From a bacterium (GTDB lineage: Bacteria > RBG-13-66-14), in the NCBI GenBank assembly GCA_021107695.1, contig JAIOSI010000090.1, positions 1 to 11,766 on the forward strand: a stretch of 11,766 nucleotides of DNA, written 5' to 3'. A model generated the notes under the pieces. That model ran no database searches. It was given only the letters and a program-made list of their open reading frames with translations, and was not told the DNA's origin. Positions 1-6,848 of this stretch are shown here, piece after piece (position 1 is the first letter of the stretch; each line of letters starts with the position of its first letter). The translations under genes were made by a program, and so were the position numbers.

Positions 1-357
1 GTAAAACCCTCACTTGGGTTTATGGTTAAAAGTAGCGGGGAATCAGTGTAAAATTATTATACCTTCACTGCGTCAAATCAAGGTTTACGTAAGTTATCTC
101 TGAACGGTTTTGGGTTACATGCTCCTGAAATTCATAAATACATGACCATACCAATTCCAGCAGAGGATTTACCTCCGTTACAATTTCCGTATGAATTGAT
201 GCCAGGGTCTAGCTGTGATTTTTATGTTAAAGTTGGAGAAATAAAGAAGGCAATAAGGGGGCAAGCAGGAGGTAGTGTCAAGCTTATACCTTATTTTATG
301 GATGCTTTAGGCGAAAAACATAAAGGCAAAGCTATAACGCTTCAGTTAAAAGAATAA
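1..357 (+). pseudogene. 3' end of a small beta-sandwich-type hypothetical gene, interrupted by a stop
   Basis: Frame 1 reads from the window edge to a TAA at 49-51, then stays open to the stop at 355-357. Both halves read like one protein. Features such as FTASNQGLRKLSLNGFGL, a later FPYELMPGSS turn and a terminal FMDALGEKHKGKAI segment resemble small bacterial Ig-like proteins of unknown function (N-G-R strand, LP..L.PG turn, D-LG-y-sK end). The first ATG after the stop is at 142, in mid-domain and without a Shine-Dalgarno sequence, so an independent 71-residue gene from there is unlikely. Base composition is clearly more AT-rich than the neighbours, hinting at foreign origin. The upstream part lies outside the window. 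A sequencing error or a recoded stop is possible. Confidence 0.45.
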
Positions 358-396
358 TATTTTTTTAAAACTATCGGCCTCAGCCTTAGGAGAAAA

Positions 397-969
397 ATGA
401 AAACCACCCTTCTGCTGCTATTAACCGTTCTACTCCTCTCTGCCTCGGCGGTCTGTCTGGGACCTTTCGACAACCTTTTCGGTCTCAACGACGATCCAAT
501 CACCACCATCGGCATGCGACTGGGCTATCACTCGCCGTTTCGGGAGTACGGCGAGGGCTTTAATGGCGCGCTTACCGGCGGGCTGCGCATCGGCTGGTGG
601 ATGGAGCCATTCCTCGACCTGAGCCTCAACTTCGAGTACGCCGCCCCAGCGTGGAAAGAGGTTGCTGACGCGGCGGAGCAGGAAAGCTCAATTCTTTCCT
701 CGTACCTTCAGGTCAAGTTCCTCCTCACCTCCCCCTTCTCGCCCTACCTGGTCGGCGGCCCCGGGCTGTACTATCACTACCAGAACGACGGCACGGAGGT
801 CTCCCAGCTGCGTTTTGGCCTGAACGTCGGTGGCGGGGTGGAGTTTGGCTTCGTCGGGATCATCGGGGTTTTTATGGAGGGCGTTCTGCACTGGCTGCCC
901 GAAGATCCAGACATGGACGCGCTGCACTACGTCAACGTTCAGGCTGGAATCTACGGTTTTATCTGGTAA
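397..969 (+). CDS. secreted outer-membrane beta-barrel protein
   Basis: This 190-residue protein starts with a classical signal peptide (MKTTLLLLLTVLLLSASAV, cleavage likely near residues 18-22). The rest has no hydrophobic helix. It alternates short amphipathic strands with glycine and aromatic residues, for example GMRLGYHSPF, GGLRIGWWMEPFLDLSLNFEY, YLQVKFLL, YLVGGPGLYYHY and VGGGVEFGFVGI, and ends in GIYGFIW, an aromatic terminus typical of Bam-assembled barrels. The length fits an eight-stranded barrel of the OmpW/OmpA-like 'outer membrane protein beta-barrel' class; the exact family is not recognised. AGGAG lies four bases before the ATG. A weak hairpin follows the stop. The GC-rich codon use contrasts with the AT-rich fragment upstream. 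Its ligand or role is unknown. Confidence 0.8.
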   Translation: MKTTLLLLLTVLLLSASAVCLGPFDNLFGLNDDPITTIGMRLGYHSPFREYGEGFNGALTGGLRIGWWMEPFLDLSLNFEYAAPAWKEVADAAEQESSILSSYLQVKFLLTSPFSPYLVGGPGLYYHYQNDGTEVSQLRFGLNVGGGVEFGFVGIIGVFMEGVLHWLPEDPDMDALHYVNVQAGIYGFIW

Positions 970-1006
970 ACCGGGGGATTGCTCCCTTAATGACACGTTA
1001 CGCAAA

Positions 1007-1028
1007 AAACGAGCTTTTCGACTCGTTT
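1007..1028 (+). terminator. weak intrinsic terminator after the beta-barrel gene
   Basis: Arms AAACGAG (1007-1013) and CTCGTTT (1022-1028) are perfectly complementary across an 8-base loop. They are followed by the interrupted U-tract AGTTTAT. The stem is short and AT-rich at its base, so termination may be partial. Confidence 0.45.
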
Positions 1029-1067
1029 AGTTTATCTCGGTAGAAGGCTCCGGGGTATCCGAACAGG

Positions 1068-1205
1068 CTACTCGAGCTTTTCTTTGCGCTGGCGGAGGAG
1101 GTCGATAATGAAGCCGACCAACGGAATAATCGCCAGCAGAGCCATCGTTACCACGACGTTAAGCTTTGACCCGCCAGAGGAGCTGGAGCAGCCCTTTGCC
1201 GCTGC
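1068..1205 (-). pseudogene. orphaned C-terminal sorting tail (GlyGly/Synerg-CTERM-like)
   Basis: Read leftward, this frame gives GCSSSSGGSKLN, then a hydrophobic stretch (VVVTMALLAIIPLVGFII, about 18 residues), then the basic tail DLLRQRKEKLE and a stop at 1068-1070. A Cys/Ser/Gly linker, one membrane helix and a basic end is the tripartite form of C-terminal sorting signals removed by rhombosortase-type or related proteases. The frame is blocked by TAG at 1206-1208 and TGA just beyond, and no start is available, so the body of the protein is missing. It overlaps the opposite-strand fragment at 1171-1293. The resemblance is by shape only; I could not test it against a family model. Confidence 0.4.
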
Positions 1206-1293
1206 CTACAAGGGGGAGCGTCATCGCCTGCTGCTGGACTACATCGTTGCCCTGACCGACCACGAGGTGGTTCACCAGTTCACGGAAGAGTAG
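1171..1293 (+). pseudogene. C-terminal fragment resembling dGTP triphosphohydrolase
   Basis: The rightward frame ends PPEELEQPF...RHRLLLDYIVALTDHEVVHQF and stops at 1291-1293. The segment R-x-L-L-L-D-Y-I-V-A-L-T-D recalls the conserved end of bacterial dGTPases (v-DYIAGMTDR-a). Nothing upstream of about 1171 in this frame looks like that enzyme: the catalytic HD domain is absent and the frame runs antisense through the sorting-tail fragment. It therefore appears to be a truncated 3' end left by rearrangement. The identity is tentative. Confidence 0.3.
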
Positions 1294-1320
1294 AGTAACG
1301 CTATTTCCTAATCTTCCTCT

Positions 1321-1338
1321 ACCCTCTGGGGAGAGGGT
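1321..1338. repeat. palindromic intergenic repeat (CTCTGGGGAGAG family)
   Basis: ACCCTCT and AGAGGGT form a perfect 7-bp stem around GGGG and are followed by GGGTGAGGGG. The CTCTGGGGAGAG core and a trailing G-rich GAGGGG motif recur near 11292-11336, so this is a dispersed family. It may also cap the transcript ending at 1293. Confidence 0.6.
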
Positions 1339-1391
1339 CGGGGTGAGGGGTAGCCACCGCACCGCGTTGTCTTATTGAGACAATATTACTA

Positions 1392-1420
1392 TTGACACCT
1401 TTTCTTAACTGAAGTAGACT
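1392..1420 (+). promoter_or_regulatory. sigma70-type promoter for the FeoA-domain gene
   Basis: TTGACA (1392-1397), a 17-base spacer and TAGACT (1415-1420) match the -35 perfectly and the -10 at four of six positions. The predicted start near 1427 leaves a leader of about 47 bases to the ATG. No convincing Fur-box was recognised. Confidence 0.6.
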
Positions 1421-1473
1421 TTGATGCAGGAAAATTGATGTGGGACTGTTCAACTTAAATCTGGAGATTACCG

Positions 1474-1776
1474 ATGCCGACTCAGACCGACGCCCCGCTG
1501 TTTATAGACCAGCTCGCCGTTGAGGCGGAGTTTGAGATCACCCGGGTTCACGGCGGTCGCCGGGCTAACCAGCGGCTGGCGGAACTGGGACTACCGATTG
1601 GTGCTCGGGCGAGAATCATCGAGCGACATCCCCTGATTGTGCGGGTCGGTGAAACCAGCCTCGCTCTGGGACGGGGACTGGCGGGCAAGGTGGAGGTGAG
1701 ACTGCTCTCCGGTGAATCCGAGGGTAAGCATCAATGGTGTGGGCGTCGTCACCACGGATTTCACCGCAAGCATTAG
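1474..1776 (+). CDS. FeoA-domain protein with His-rich tail
   Basis: The protein has 100 residues; about residues 8-80 form an SH3-like FeoA domain. Visible features are IDQLAVEAEFEITRVHGG, the hallmark NQRLAELGLPIGARARII (r-L-elGl-pG-v-vi), HPLIVRVGETSLALGRGLAGKVEV and the closing strand. In ferrous iron transport FeoA is a small cytosolic partner of the FeoB permease; free-standing FeoA-domain proteins can have other roles. GGAG sits seven bases before the ATG. The last 20 or so residues exceed the usual FeoA length of about 75-85 and are rich in His, with one Cys (HQWCGRRHHGFHRKH), either a metal-binding tail or a read-through end. No feoB follows: a terminator comes 20 bases later, so this is a single-gene unit. 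Confidence 0.8.
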   Translation: MPTQTDAPLFIDQLAVEAEFEITRVHGGRRANQRLAELGLPIGARARIIERHPLIVRVGETSLALGRGLAGKVEVRLLSGESEGKHQWCGRRHHGFHRKH

Positions 1777-1794
1777 AGTTAACCAGCAGAATAC

Positions 1795-1823
1795 AAAAAG
1801 CCGACTGTAGGGTCGGCTTTTTT
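1795..1823. terminator. bidirectional intrinsic terminator
   Basis: GCCGAC (1800-1805) pairs with GTCGGC (1812-1817). The stem is flanked by A5 on the left and T6 on the right, so it has a U-tract on either strand. It can end the FeoA transcript rightward and the PAS-PAS transcript leftward, whose stop is at 1866. Confidence 0.85.
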
Positions 1824-1865
1824 GATTTCACACAAATTCAACAAACACGCGGGTCGAATCTGGCT

Positions 1866-2708
1866 TTATCCGCTGATGTCCTTCCGGCTGTCGGTAACAT
1901 CCTCGGAAATTCCGGCAACCATCCAGATGTTGCCCTCTTCACCGGGAATTGGGAAGGCACGGTCGTGGATCCAGCGTACCTGACCCTCGTGGTCGATGAT
2001 CCGATAGACCTCGTCGTAGGTACCGAGGATGGCGTTGGTCGAGAAGGAATCAACTATGCGGGCGCGGTCTTCGGGGTGAACGTTAGCAGACCAGCTCCAG
2101 CCCTGGACATAGAGACTTTCGCGGGAGTAGCCCCAGATTGCCTCGTAGGCGGCACTGATGTAGAGAACCTGCTGGTTGTCCCAGTCGGTGATCCAGAGTG
2201 CCAGGTTGACGTTATCCAGCAGCAAACGCAGTAGCTCCAACTCGGTGATTGTGCCGTCCTTCGCCCGCTGTGCCAACCGCTCCAGATTCAGGTTTTGCCG
2301 CTGCAATGTAACATCGCGCAGGAAGACAACCGCCCGGTCTGGCTCACCCTCTTCGTCTGCCAGCGGAAACGCCTGAGCCTCGATAATCAGCTCGCCACCG
2401 CCGGAGTGGTAAGTTTGCTCTGCGGTAACGGACTCGCCAGTTTCAAAGGCTTTTCGAAGCGGGCAGGTGTGCAGCTCGTTATCGCAGGGAGAGTGGTTGA
2501 GGTGCATTGCATCGTAAAAGTATCGCTTCAATGCTTCTTCTTCGGGCAGGTCAAAGTGCGTCAGTGCCGCCTCGTTAATCGCCAGGACTCGATAGTCCCT
2601 GGCGAGGATCAGGACGCAGCTGGGGTGCTTTTGAAGAAACCCCAATCCTTGCTCGTCCGGATACTGAAGCGCACTGTTACCAAATTCAGGATTTGCTCCA
2701 GAGCTCAC
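1866..2708 (-). CDS. soluble tandem PAS-domain protein without output domain
   Basis: Two PAS domains fill this protein. The first (about residues 20-135) contains LILARDYRVLAINEAAL and a cysteine-bearing loop (HSPCDNELHTCPLRKAFETGES), and ends in VVFLRDVTLQRQ. The second (about 155-275) is PAS_3-like with VLYISAAYEAIWGYSRESL, HPEDRARI and VRWIHDRAFP, ending AGISEDVTDSRK. There is no kinase, GGDEF or HTH domain and no membrane helix, so it may be a stand-alone sensor or a truncated kinase. I chose GTG at 2706-2708 because GGGAGGGG lies four bases upstream; an ATG at 2727-2729 would add seven residues but lacks a ribosome site. A promoter lies upstream at 2764-2792, and the shared terminator lies about 45 bases beyond the stop. 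Confidence 0.85.
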   Translation of the reverse strand: MSSGANPEFGNSALQYPDEQGLGFLQKHPSCVLILARDYRVLAINEAALTHFDLPEEEALKRYFYDAMHLNHSPCDNELHTCPLRKAFETGESVTAEQTYHSGGGELIIEAQAFPLADEEGEPDRAVVFLRDVTLQRQNLNLERLAQRAKDGTITELELLRLLLDNVNLALWITDWDNQQVLYISAAYEAIWGYSRESLYVQGWSWSANVHPEDRARIVDSFSTNAILGTYDEVYRIIDHEGQVRWIHDRAFPIPGEEGNIWMVAGISEDVTDSRKDISG

Positions 2709-2763
2709 GATACCCCTCCCTGACCTCATGCCATGGAAATAGGTTATGTTTTTATCCGAGAAC

Positions 2764-2792
2764 AGTTTACCAGAGTGAGCTGATTAGGTAAA
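2764..2792 (-). promoter_or_regulatory. sigma70-like promoter for the PAS-PAS gene
   Basis: On the minus strand TTTACC (2792-2787), 17 bases and TAAACT (2769-2764) give a plausible promoter. The -35 equals that proposed for the kinase operon at 6532-6560. It lies immediately outside the left end of the inverted-repeat element at 2799. Confidence 0.45.
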
Positions 2793-2798
2793 GTTTTT

Positions 2799-3164
2799 TG
2801 GATAATCATTTGAAACCGGACCAGCAAAGCGGCTACGGCATGAATTGCGCCCAAATCGTACTCCGGCTAAGAGAGAGGCGGTGGCGGGATCCTCTGGCTG
2901 CTTTCACCTGGGCATAGCTAGTTTTACGCAGCGTGCCACCACCGTCCCTGCGCCTTTTTCGGAGGTGTAATGCAGTTCCGGCTGATGAAGCAGATAGGCA
3001 AAAATGTTCGCTAAAAATAACCATATCAACTTGATATTTACAACGTTATAGACTTGCCATCTCCTGTACCAGTCGTAAAAATCCCCTATACCATCAAATC
3101 AACAGAACCTCTAACCCTGCCACTATTAGTCGTATAGATTGGTTCACGGCTGAGTGATTATACC
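2799..3164 (+). mobile_element. MITE-like element, copy 1 (366 bp)
   Basis: This intergenic stretch aligns along nearly its whole length with the reverse complement of 8300-8737. The best part is 2932-3132 against 8390-8592, where I estimate about four in five bases agree. The ends are imperfect terminal inverted repeats: GGATAATCATTTGAA at the left and the complement of TGAGTGATTATACC at the right. It contains a 15-bp perfect palindrome (ATATCA-ACT-TGATAT, 3023-3037) and a degenerate leftward sigma54-like box at 2938-2928 whose -24 to -12 spacing is 3 bp short. Compared with copy 2 it lacks about 57 bp near the right end. No transposase or clear target duplication is visible. Confidence 0.6.
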
Positions 3165-3177
3165 AAGATGAAACTGA

Positions 3178-4524
3178 TTAAGTAATGTCGTACTCTATCA
3201 GGCGGCGGCGTAGCGTTGAAAGCGAGAGTCCCAGCGCGTTGGCGGTGAGCTGGCGATTGCCCTGATAATGCGCCATTGCCCGGATGATCAGCTCCCGCTC
3301 CATCTCATCCAGCGGGCGAATACTGCCAGTTACCTCAGCGGGATTGGTGCTTTGTTGTGGGGTTGCCTGGAGGAGTGAAGCCGGATCGGGCAAGCCGCCA
3401 GCTGCCAGAATCACCGCTCGTTCAAGGATGTTGCGCAGCTCACGGGCGTTACCGGGCCAGGGATAGCCAGCAAGTGACTTCAGCTGCTCCGCCGGAAGCG
3501 AGGTTATGGTTCCTCCGGTAAGTCCCTTCAGGAGAGAAGCTGCGATTTTGGGGATGTCGCTCAGTCTTTGACGCAGCGGCGGAATCTGGATGGTAATCAC
3601 CGCCAGTCGGTAGTAAAGGTCCCGGCGGAAGCGTCCGGCGGCGATCTCCTCGTCGAGGTTGCGATTCGAGGTCGCGATTACCCGGACATTAATGCTGACT
3701 TCGTTACTTCCACCGAGGCGTCGCAGGCGGCATTCCTCAAGGACACTCAGGAGTTTGCTCTGGAGTTGCAGGGGCATCTCGGAGATTTCATCTAGAACGA
3801 GGGTGCCGCCATCGGCCAGCTCGAAGACCCCTTTGCGGCGGGTGGTGGCTCCGGTAAAGGCACCCTTCTCATGACCGAACAGCTCGCTTTCGATCAGCGA
3901 TTCGGGGATGGCGGCGCAGTTGAGGGTAATCAGGCTGCCACTATCTCCGACGAGGCGATGGATGGCGCGAGCGGCAACATCCTTACCAACACCAGTTTCA
4001 CCGGTAATCAACACCGTTGCCCGGCTTCCCGCTGCCATCTTGACCAGTTGGCGAATCTCCTGAATCGCCGGAGAATCACCCTCGATGGTATCGCATTGCT
4101 TTCTGCTTCGCAGACGATAGCTGCTGACTCGTTCCCGCTGTTCCAGATTGCTCATCTCAACGGAGTTGCGGATCGACAGGTAAAGCTCGTCGAGGTCCAG
4201 GGGCTTGCTCAGATAATCGTATGCCCCCGCCTGAATCGCTTCCACGGCGGCGCGATAGCTGCCGAAGGCGGTAGCGAAGATGATCTTTGTCTCCGAGTTT
4301 AACTTCACCAGCTCCCGACAAACGGCAAGACCATCGTCGCCTGCAGACAGGTTCTGATCAAGGAGAACGACATCGGGCTGCCAGTTGCGAAACTGCTCAA
4401 TTCCGCTGGCTCTGGTCTGAGCCGACCGCGCCTGATAGCCCTCCATCCGCAAGCCATCGCAGATAGACTCGCAGAAGGCGACATCGTCGTCAATAACCAG
4501 AACTTTGGCTTCTTTGGGGGACAT
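3178..4524 (-). CDS. NtrC-family sigma54-dependent response regulator
   Basis: This full-length 448-residue activator has three domains. The receiver (1-120) has the acidic pocket IDDD, phospho-acceptor D56, T85 and K107. The AAA+ sigma54-interaction domain (about 146-375) has Walker A GETGVGKD (175-182), the sigma54-contact loop GAFTGA (221-226), Walker B LVLDEI (242-247) and the arginine-finger region RFRRDLYYRL. The Fis-type helix-turn-helix is at about 408-448 (NRQLTANALGLSLSTLRRRL). Once phosphorylated, such proteins bind enhancer DNA and remodel sigma54 polymerase. It starts 36 bases after the kinase gene, in the same direction, so it is that kinase's likely partner. The ATG has only a weak ribosome site, which may mean translational coupling. 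Likely targets include the Roadblock operon at 8087. Confidence 0.97.
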   Translation of the reverse strand: MSPKEAKVLVIDDDVAFCESICDGLRMEGYQARSAQTRASGIEQFRNWQPDVVLLDQNLSAGDDGLAVCRELVKLNSETKIIFATAFGSYRAAVEAIQAGAYDYLSKPLDLDELYLSIRNSVEMSNLEQRERVSSYRLRSRKQCDTIEGDSPAIQEIRQLVKMAAGSRATVLITGETGVGKDVAARAIHRLVGDSGSLITLNCAAIPESLIESELFGHEKGAFTGATTRRKGVFELADGGTLVLDEISEMPLQLQSKLLSVLEECRLRRLGGSNEVSINVRVIATSNRNLDEEIAAGRFRRDLYYRLAVITIQIPPLRQRLSDIPKIAASLLKGLTGGTITSLPAEQLKSLAGYPWPGNARELRNILERAVILAAGGLPDPASLLQATPQQSTNPAEVTGSIRPLDEMERELIIRAMAHYQGNRQLTANALGLSLSTLRRRLIEYDIT

Positions 4525-4560
4525 TTGTTTAATGTCAGGGTTGTTTGCTGGTGCTGATTG

Positions 4561-6474
4561 TTACGCTGCAGGGAAGCGGATTTCGAATTTTGCTCCCTTG
4601 CCCGGTTTACTGTCCAGACGTACGGCTCCGCCCATCTGTTGCATCAGCTTCTGGACAATTGCCAGCCCCAGACCACTGCCATCCCGACGGGTGGTGTACA
4701 GCGGGGCAAATACCTTGTACTGCTCTTCTTCGGCAATACCAACGCCGTTGTCGCTGACCCGGAGGTAAAGCCAATCTGTGTCCCAACGGGTAGAAATTGT
4801 TATCGTTGGATTGTCGCAATCCTGAGTGGCGTGAATGGCGTTATCCACCAGATTGAGGATGATCCTCATCAGAGCGTCGCGGTCGGCTTTAGTGATTTTA
4901 TCGTGAGAACCTGGCTGATAATTCATCCTCACTCCGGCACTCTTCGCGTTGTCAATCAGGATGCCGATTTTTTCTGTAACGAAGCGGTCGAGATGCAGCT
5001 TCTCCGGCTCCAGCTCGTCGAACTTCTGATATTCCTTAAGCACCCGCAGCATCTGCTCGGCACTCTTGAAGGTGTCCAACGCCCGCTGGAAGTAGATGTC
5101 GCGTTTCTCTGTGGAGAAGCGGTCGATGTTTGTGTACAGCACGTTTAGCGTTGTCTTGAGTGTGTTGAGGGCGTTGCCGATCTCGTGGCGGATGGCGGAG
5201 AATATCTGCTCGATCTGCCGGAACATTGCCTGACGCTGTCTTGTCTCGTTGGCTTCGCGGAGTGCCTTCTCCGCTTTTTTCATTGCCGTAATATCCCTGG
5301 CAACATGCACCACGCCAATCAGCCCTTCATTCTCGTTAACAAGGGGCGTAACACTGATATATAGAAACGTGTCATCTTCGGGGTTGTGGAACTCGCTGCT
5401 CAGAACCTCTTTGGTTTTGAGTGGCGACTTTCGGAGGCGGGTTTCTCTGAGCATAACCAGACCGTCATGATACCACTCATTACACCGGGTTCCGATCATC
5501 TCTTTTGGTTTCACGTTGAAGTACTCCGCGCAGCTTCGGTTAACCCGCTCTATCACACCATTGGGATCAACAACCATGATCTGATCAGGCACGGTATCGA
5601 AGGTATGTTCCCATTGTTGCTTGCCCCGTTCGATGACTTTCTGAATCTGCTTGCGCTCGGTGATGTCGGTCATCTGGACAATCATGTAGTCAACGGAGTT
5701 GTCTTCAGCGATGATAAAGTCAATGCTGAGGTCAACGATAATTGAGTCGCCGTTTTTCTTCAGGAAGGTCAGTTCGGCGGAATGACTACCGTGCAGACTA
5801 GCAAGCTCCTCGTGAGTTTCCGTATTTAGTGCGCCATTAAACAACCTGTCATCTTTTTTGGCCAGTAGCTCAAAGAGGGGATGGCCATGAAGCTCATCAT
5901 CCTGATAACCGAGGATCCGACAGAAAGCAGGGTTGACCATTGAAATTCGGATTTCGCGATCCGTGAGGGCGATGCCGACGGGGGAGTTCTTCCAGATGGA
6001 ACGATAACGCTCCTCGGACTTTCTCAATTCCTCTTCGGCCTGTTTGCGGCGGGTGATGTCCACAACATATCCAAGATAATGGGTAATGTTTCCCGCCTCA
6101 TTTCTGAGAATTGTTGTGTGATCAATAAGCCAGATTATCTCGCCATCTTTGCGGATAACCCGGTAAGGCTCATGTTCAAACTTACTTGCTCCGCTTTCGC
6201 TGAAGTGCCTGACCTCACTGCCAATGCGTTCGACATCATCCTTGTGGAGAATGTCGGCATATAAAATCTTGCCGGAAGTCCAGTCGCTGGCTAAGTAGCC
6301 AAAGATACTCTCAACATCTTCCGAGACGTACTCAACGGGCCAGCCTTCTTCGTTTCTCCACTTAAAGATAACCACGCTTCCAGTAAGAAACATGTTTTGT
6401 CCCTCAAGCGAGAGCTGGTACACCTGTTCTTGTACCTTCTCAGCCAGTTTTTGGTCATTTTTACCAGATGTCAT
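4561..6474 (-). CDS. soluble triple-PAS, NtrB-like sensor histidine kinase
   Basis: The 637-residue kinase has no membrane segment, so it should sense a cytoplasmic cue. PAS domain 1 (about 30-145) ends YLGYVVDITRRKQAE, PAS 2 (about 150-275) ends IVQMTDITERKQ, and PAS 3 (about 285-402) ends VVHVARDITAMKKAE. The dimerisation helix carries AIRHEIGNALNTLK with phospho-acceptor H430; the HEIGN form is nearer NtrB/AtoS-type kinases than HELRTPL kinases. The ATPase domain has the N box ILNLVDNAIHAT (540-550), DNGVGIA (575-581) and GSGLGLAIVQKL (599-610). AAGGA precedes the ATG by about seven bases. A sigma70-like promoter lies 58 bases upstream of the start. The NtrC-type regulator gene follows in the same operon and is the expected phosphate acceptor. 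Confidence 0.95.
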   Translation of the reverse strand: MTSGKNDQKLAEKVQEQVYQLSLEGQNMFLTGSVVIFKWRNEEGWPVEYVSEDVESIFGYLASDWTSGKILYADILHKDDVERIGSEVRHFSESGASKFEHEPYRVIRKDGEIIWLIDHTTILRNEAGNITHYLGYVVDITRRKQAEEELRKSEERYRSIWKNSPVGIALTDREIRISMVNPAFCRILGYQDDELHGHPLFELLAKKDDRLFNGALNTETHEELASLHGSHSAELTFLKKNGDSIIVDLSIDFIIAEDNSVDYMIVQMTDITERKQIQKVIERGKQQWEHTFDTVPDQIMVVDPNGVIERVNRSCAEYFNVKPKEMIGTRCNEWYHDGLVMLRETRLRKSPLKTKEVLSSEFHNPEDDTFLYISVTPLVNENEGLIGVVHVARDITAMKKAEKALREANETRQRQAMFRQIEQIFSAIRHEIGNALNTLKTTLNVLYTNIDRFSTEKRDIYFQRALDTFKSAEQMLRVLKEYQKFDELEPEKLHLDRFVTEKIGILIDNAKSAGVRMNYQPGSHDKITKADRDALMRIILNLVDNAIHATQDCDNPTITISTRWDTDWLYLRVSDNGVGIAEEEQYKVFAPLYTTRRDGSGLGLAIVQKLMQQMGGAVRLDSKPGKGAKFEIRFPAA

Positions 6475-6531
6475 CGCAATTCCTTCAGCCGTGGGTGAAT
6501 AGACTTCAGACAGCCTCGCACCACTGTAAAG

Positions 6532-6560
6532 ATTCTAGCAGAGTACAATAAAGAGGTAAA
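6532..6560 (-). promoter_or_regulatory. sigma70-like promoter for the kinase-NtrC operon
   Basis: Minus-strand TTTACC (6560-6555), a 17-base spacer and TAGAAT (6537-6532) lie upstream of the kinase gene, giving a leader of roughly 50 bases. It makes the kinase-activator operon separable from the Roadblock operon upstream. Confidence 0.6.
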
Positions 6561-6584
6561 GTAGCGGGAGCGACAACCGCAACC

Positions 6585-6610
6585 GGGGCGGAAGTGAAAC
6601 CTCCCGCCCC
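6585..6610 (-). terminator. GC-rich hairpin after the 61-residue gene
   Basis: Leftward RNA forms a 10-bp stem, GGGGCGGGAG with CTTCCGCCCC (one G-U pair), around a 6-base loop, starting 27 bases past the small gene's stop. No U-tract follows, so it could be a 3'-end stabiliser or an attenuator between the two operons rather than a strong intrinsic terminator. Confidence 0.45.
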
Positions 6611-6636
6611 TGTTTTGGCTCTTATGTGTTATGTCG

Positions 6637-6822
6637 CTACATCGGAGCTGTACCCAGTACCGTCTGAACCGCCTGGGTCAGCTTTGCTACACTGTCCGGT
6701 GTATCGTCGTCCTTCGCCGCCATATTGCTACTGATACCAGAAATCTTGGCGATTTGCATCTTCTGAGGCATCGTGGCGTTGGCGTTGATGTACTCGTAGA
6801 TCTTTACAAGTTGGGCAGCCAT
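6637..6822 (-). CDS. 61-residue protein of unknown function, partner gene of the Roadblock regulator
   Basis: This is a small soluble protein with no signal peptide, membrane helix or Cys cluster. The N-terminal half is helical and mildly amphipathic (MAAQLVKIYEYINAN..MPQKMQIAKISGIS). The middle is polar and acidic (AAKDDDTPDS), and a second helix follows (VAKLTQAVQTVLG). I do not recognise the family. AGGA lies nine bases before the ATG, and the gene starts 26 bases after the Roadblock regulator's stop in the same direction. This argues for a real translated gene in the same sigma54-driven transcript. By position it could be an adaptor or effector for the regulator, but nothing in the sequence proves this. 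Confidence 0.7.
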   Translation of the reverse strand: MAAQLVKIYEYINANATMPQKMQIAKISGISSNMAAKDDDTPDSVAKLTQAVQTVLGTAPM

Positions 6823-6848
6823 GATTCAGTTCCTTTCAATCTTTTGGG

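Noticed and set aside
1591..1831. Leftward frames over the FeoA gene
   Set aside because: They are antisense to a gene with clear FeoA motifs and run across the terminator.
2295..2723. 142-codon rightward open frame
   Set aside because: Antisense shadow of the PAS-PAS gene, with no ribosome site and no recognisable domain.
4558..5148. 196-codon rightward open frame
   Set aside because: It is antisense to the kinase ATPase region, which has full motif conservation in the leftward frame; no ribosome site or family resemblance.
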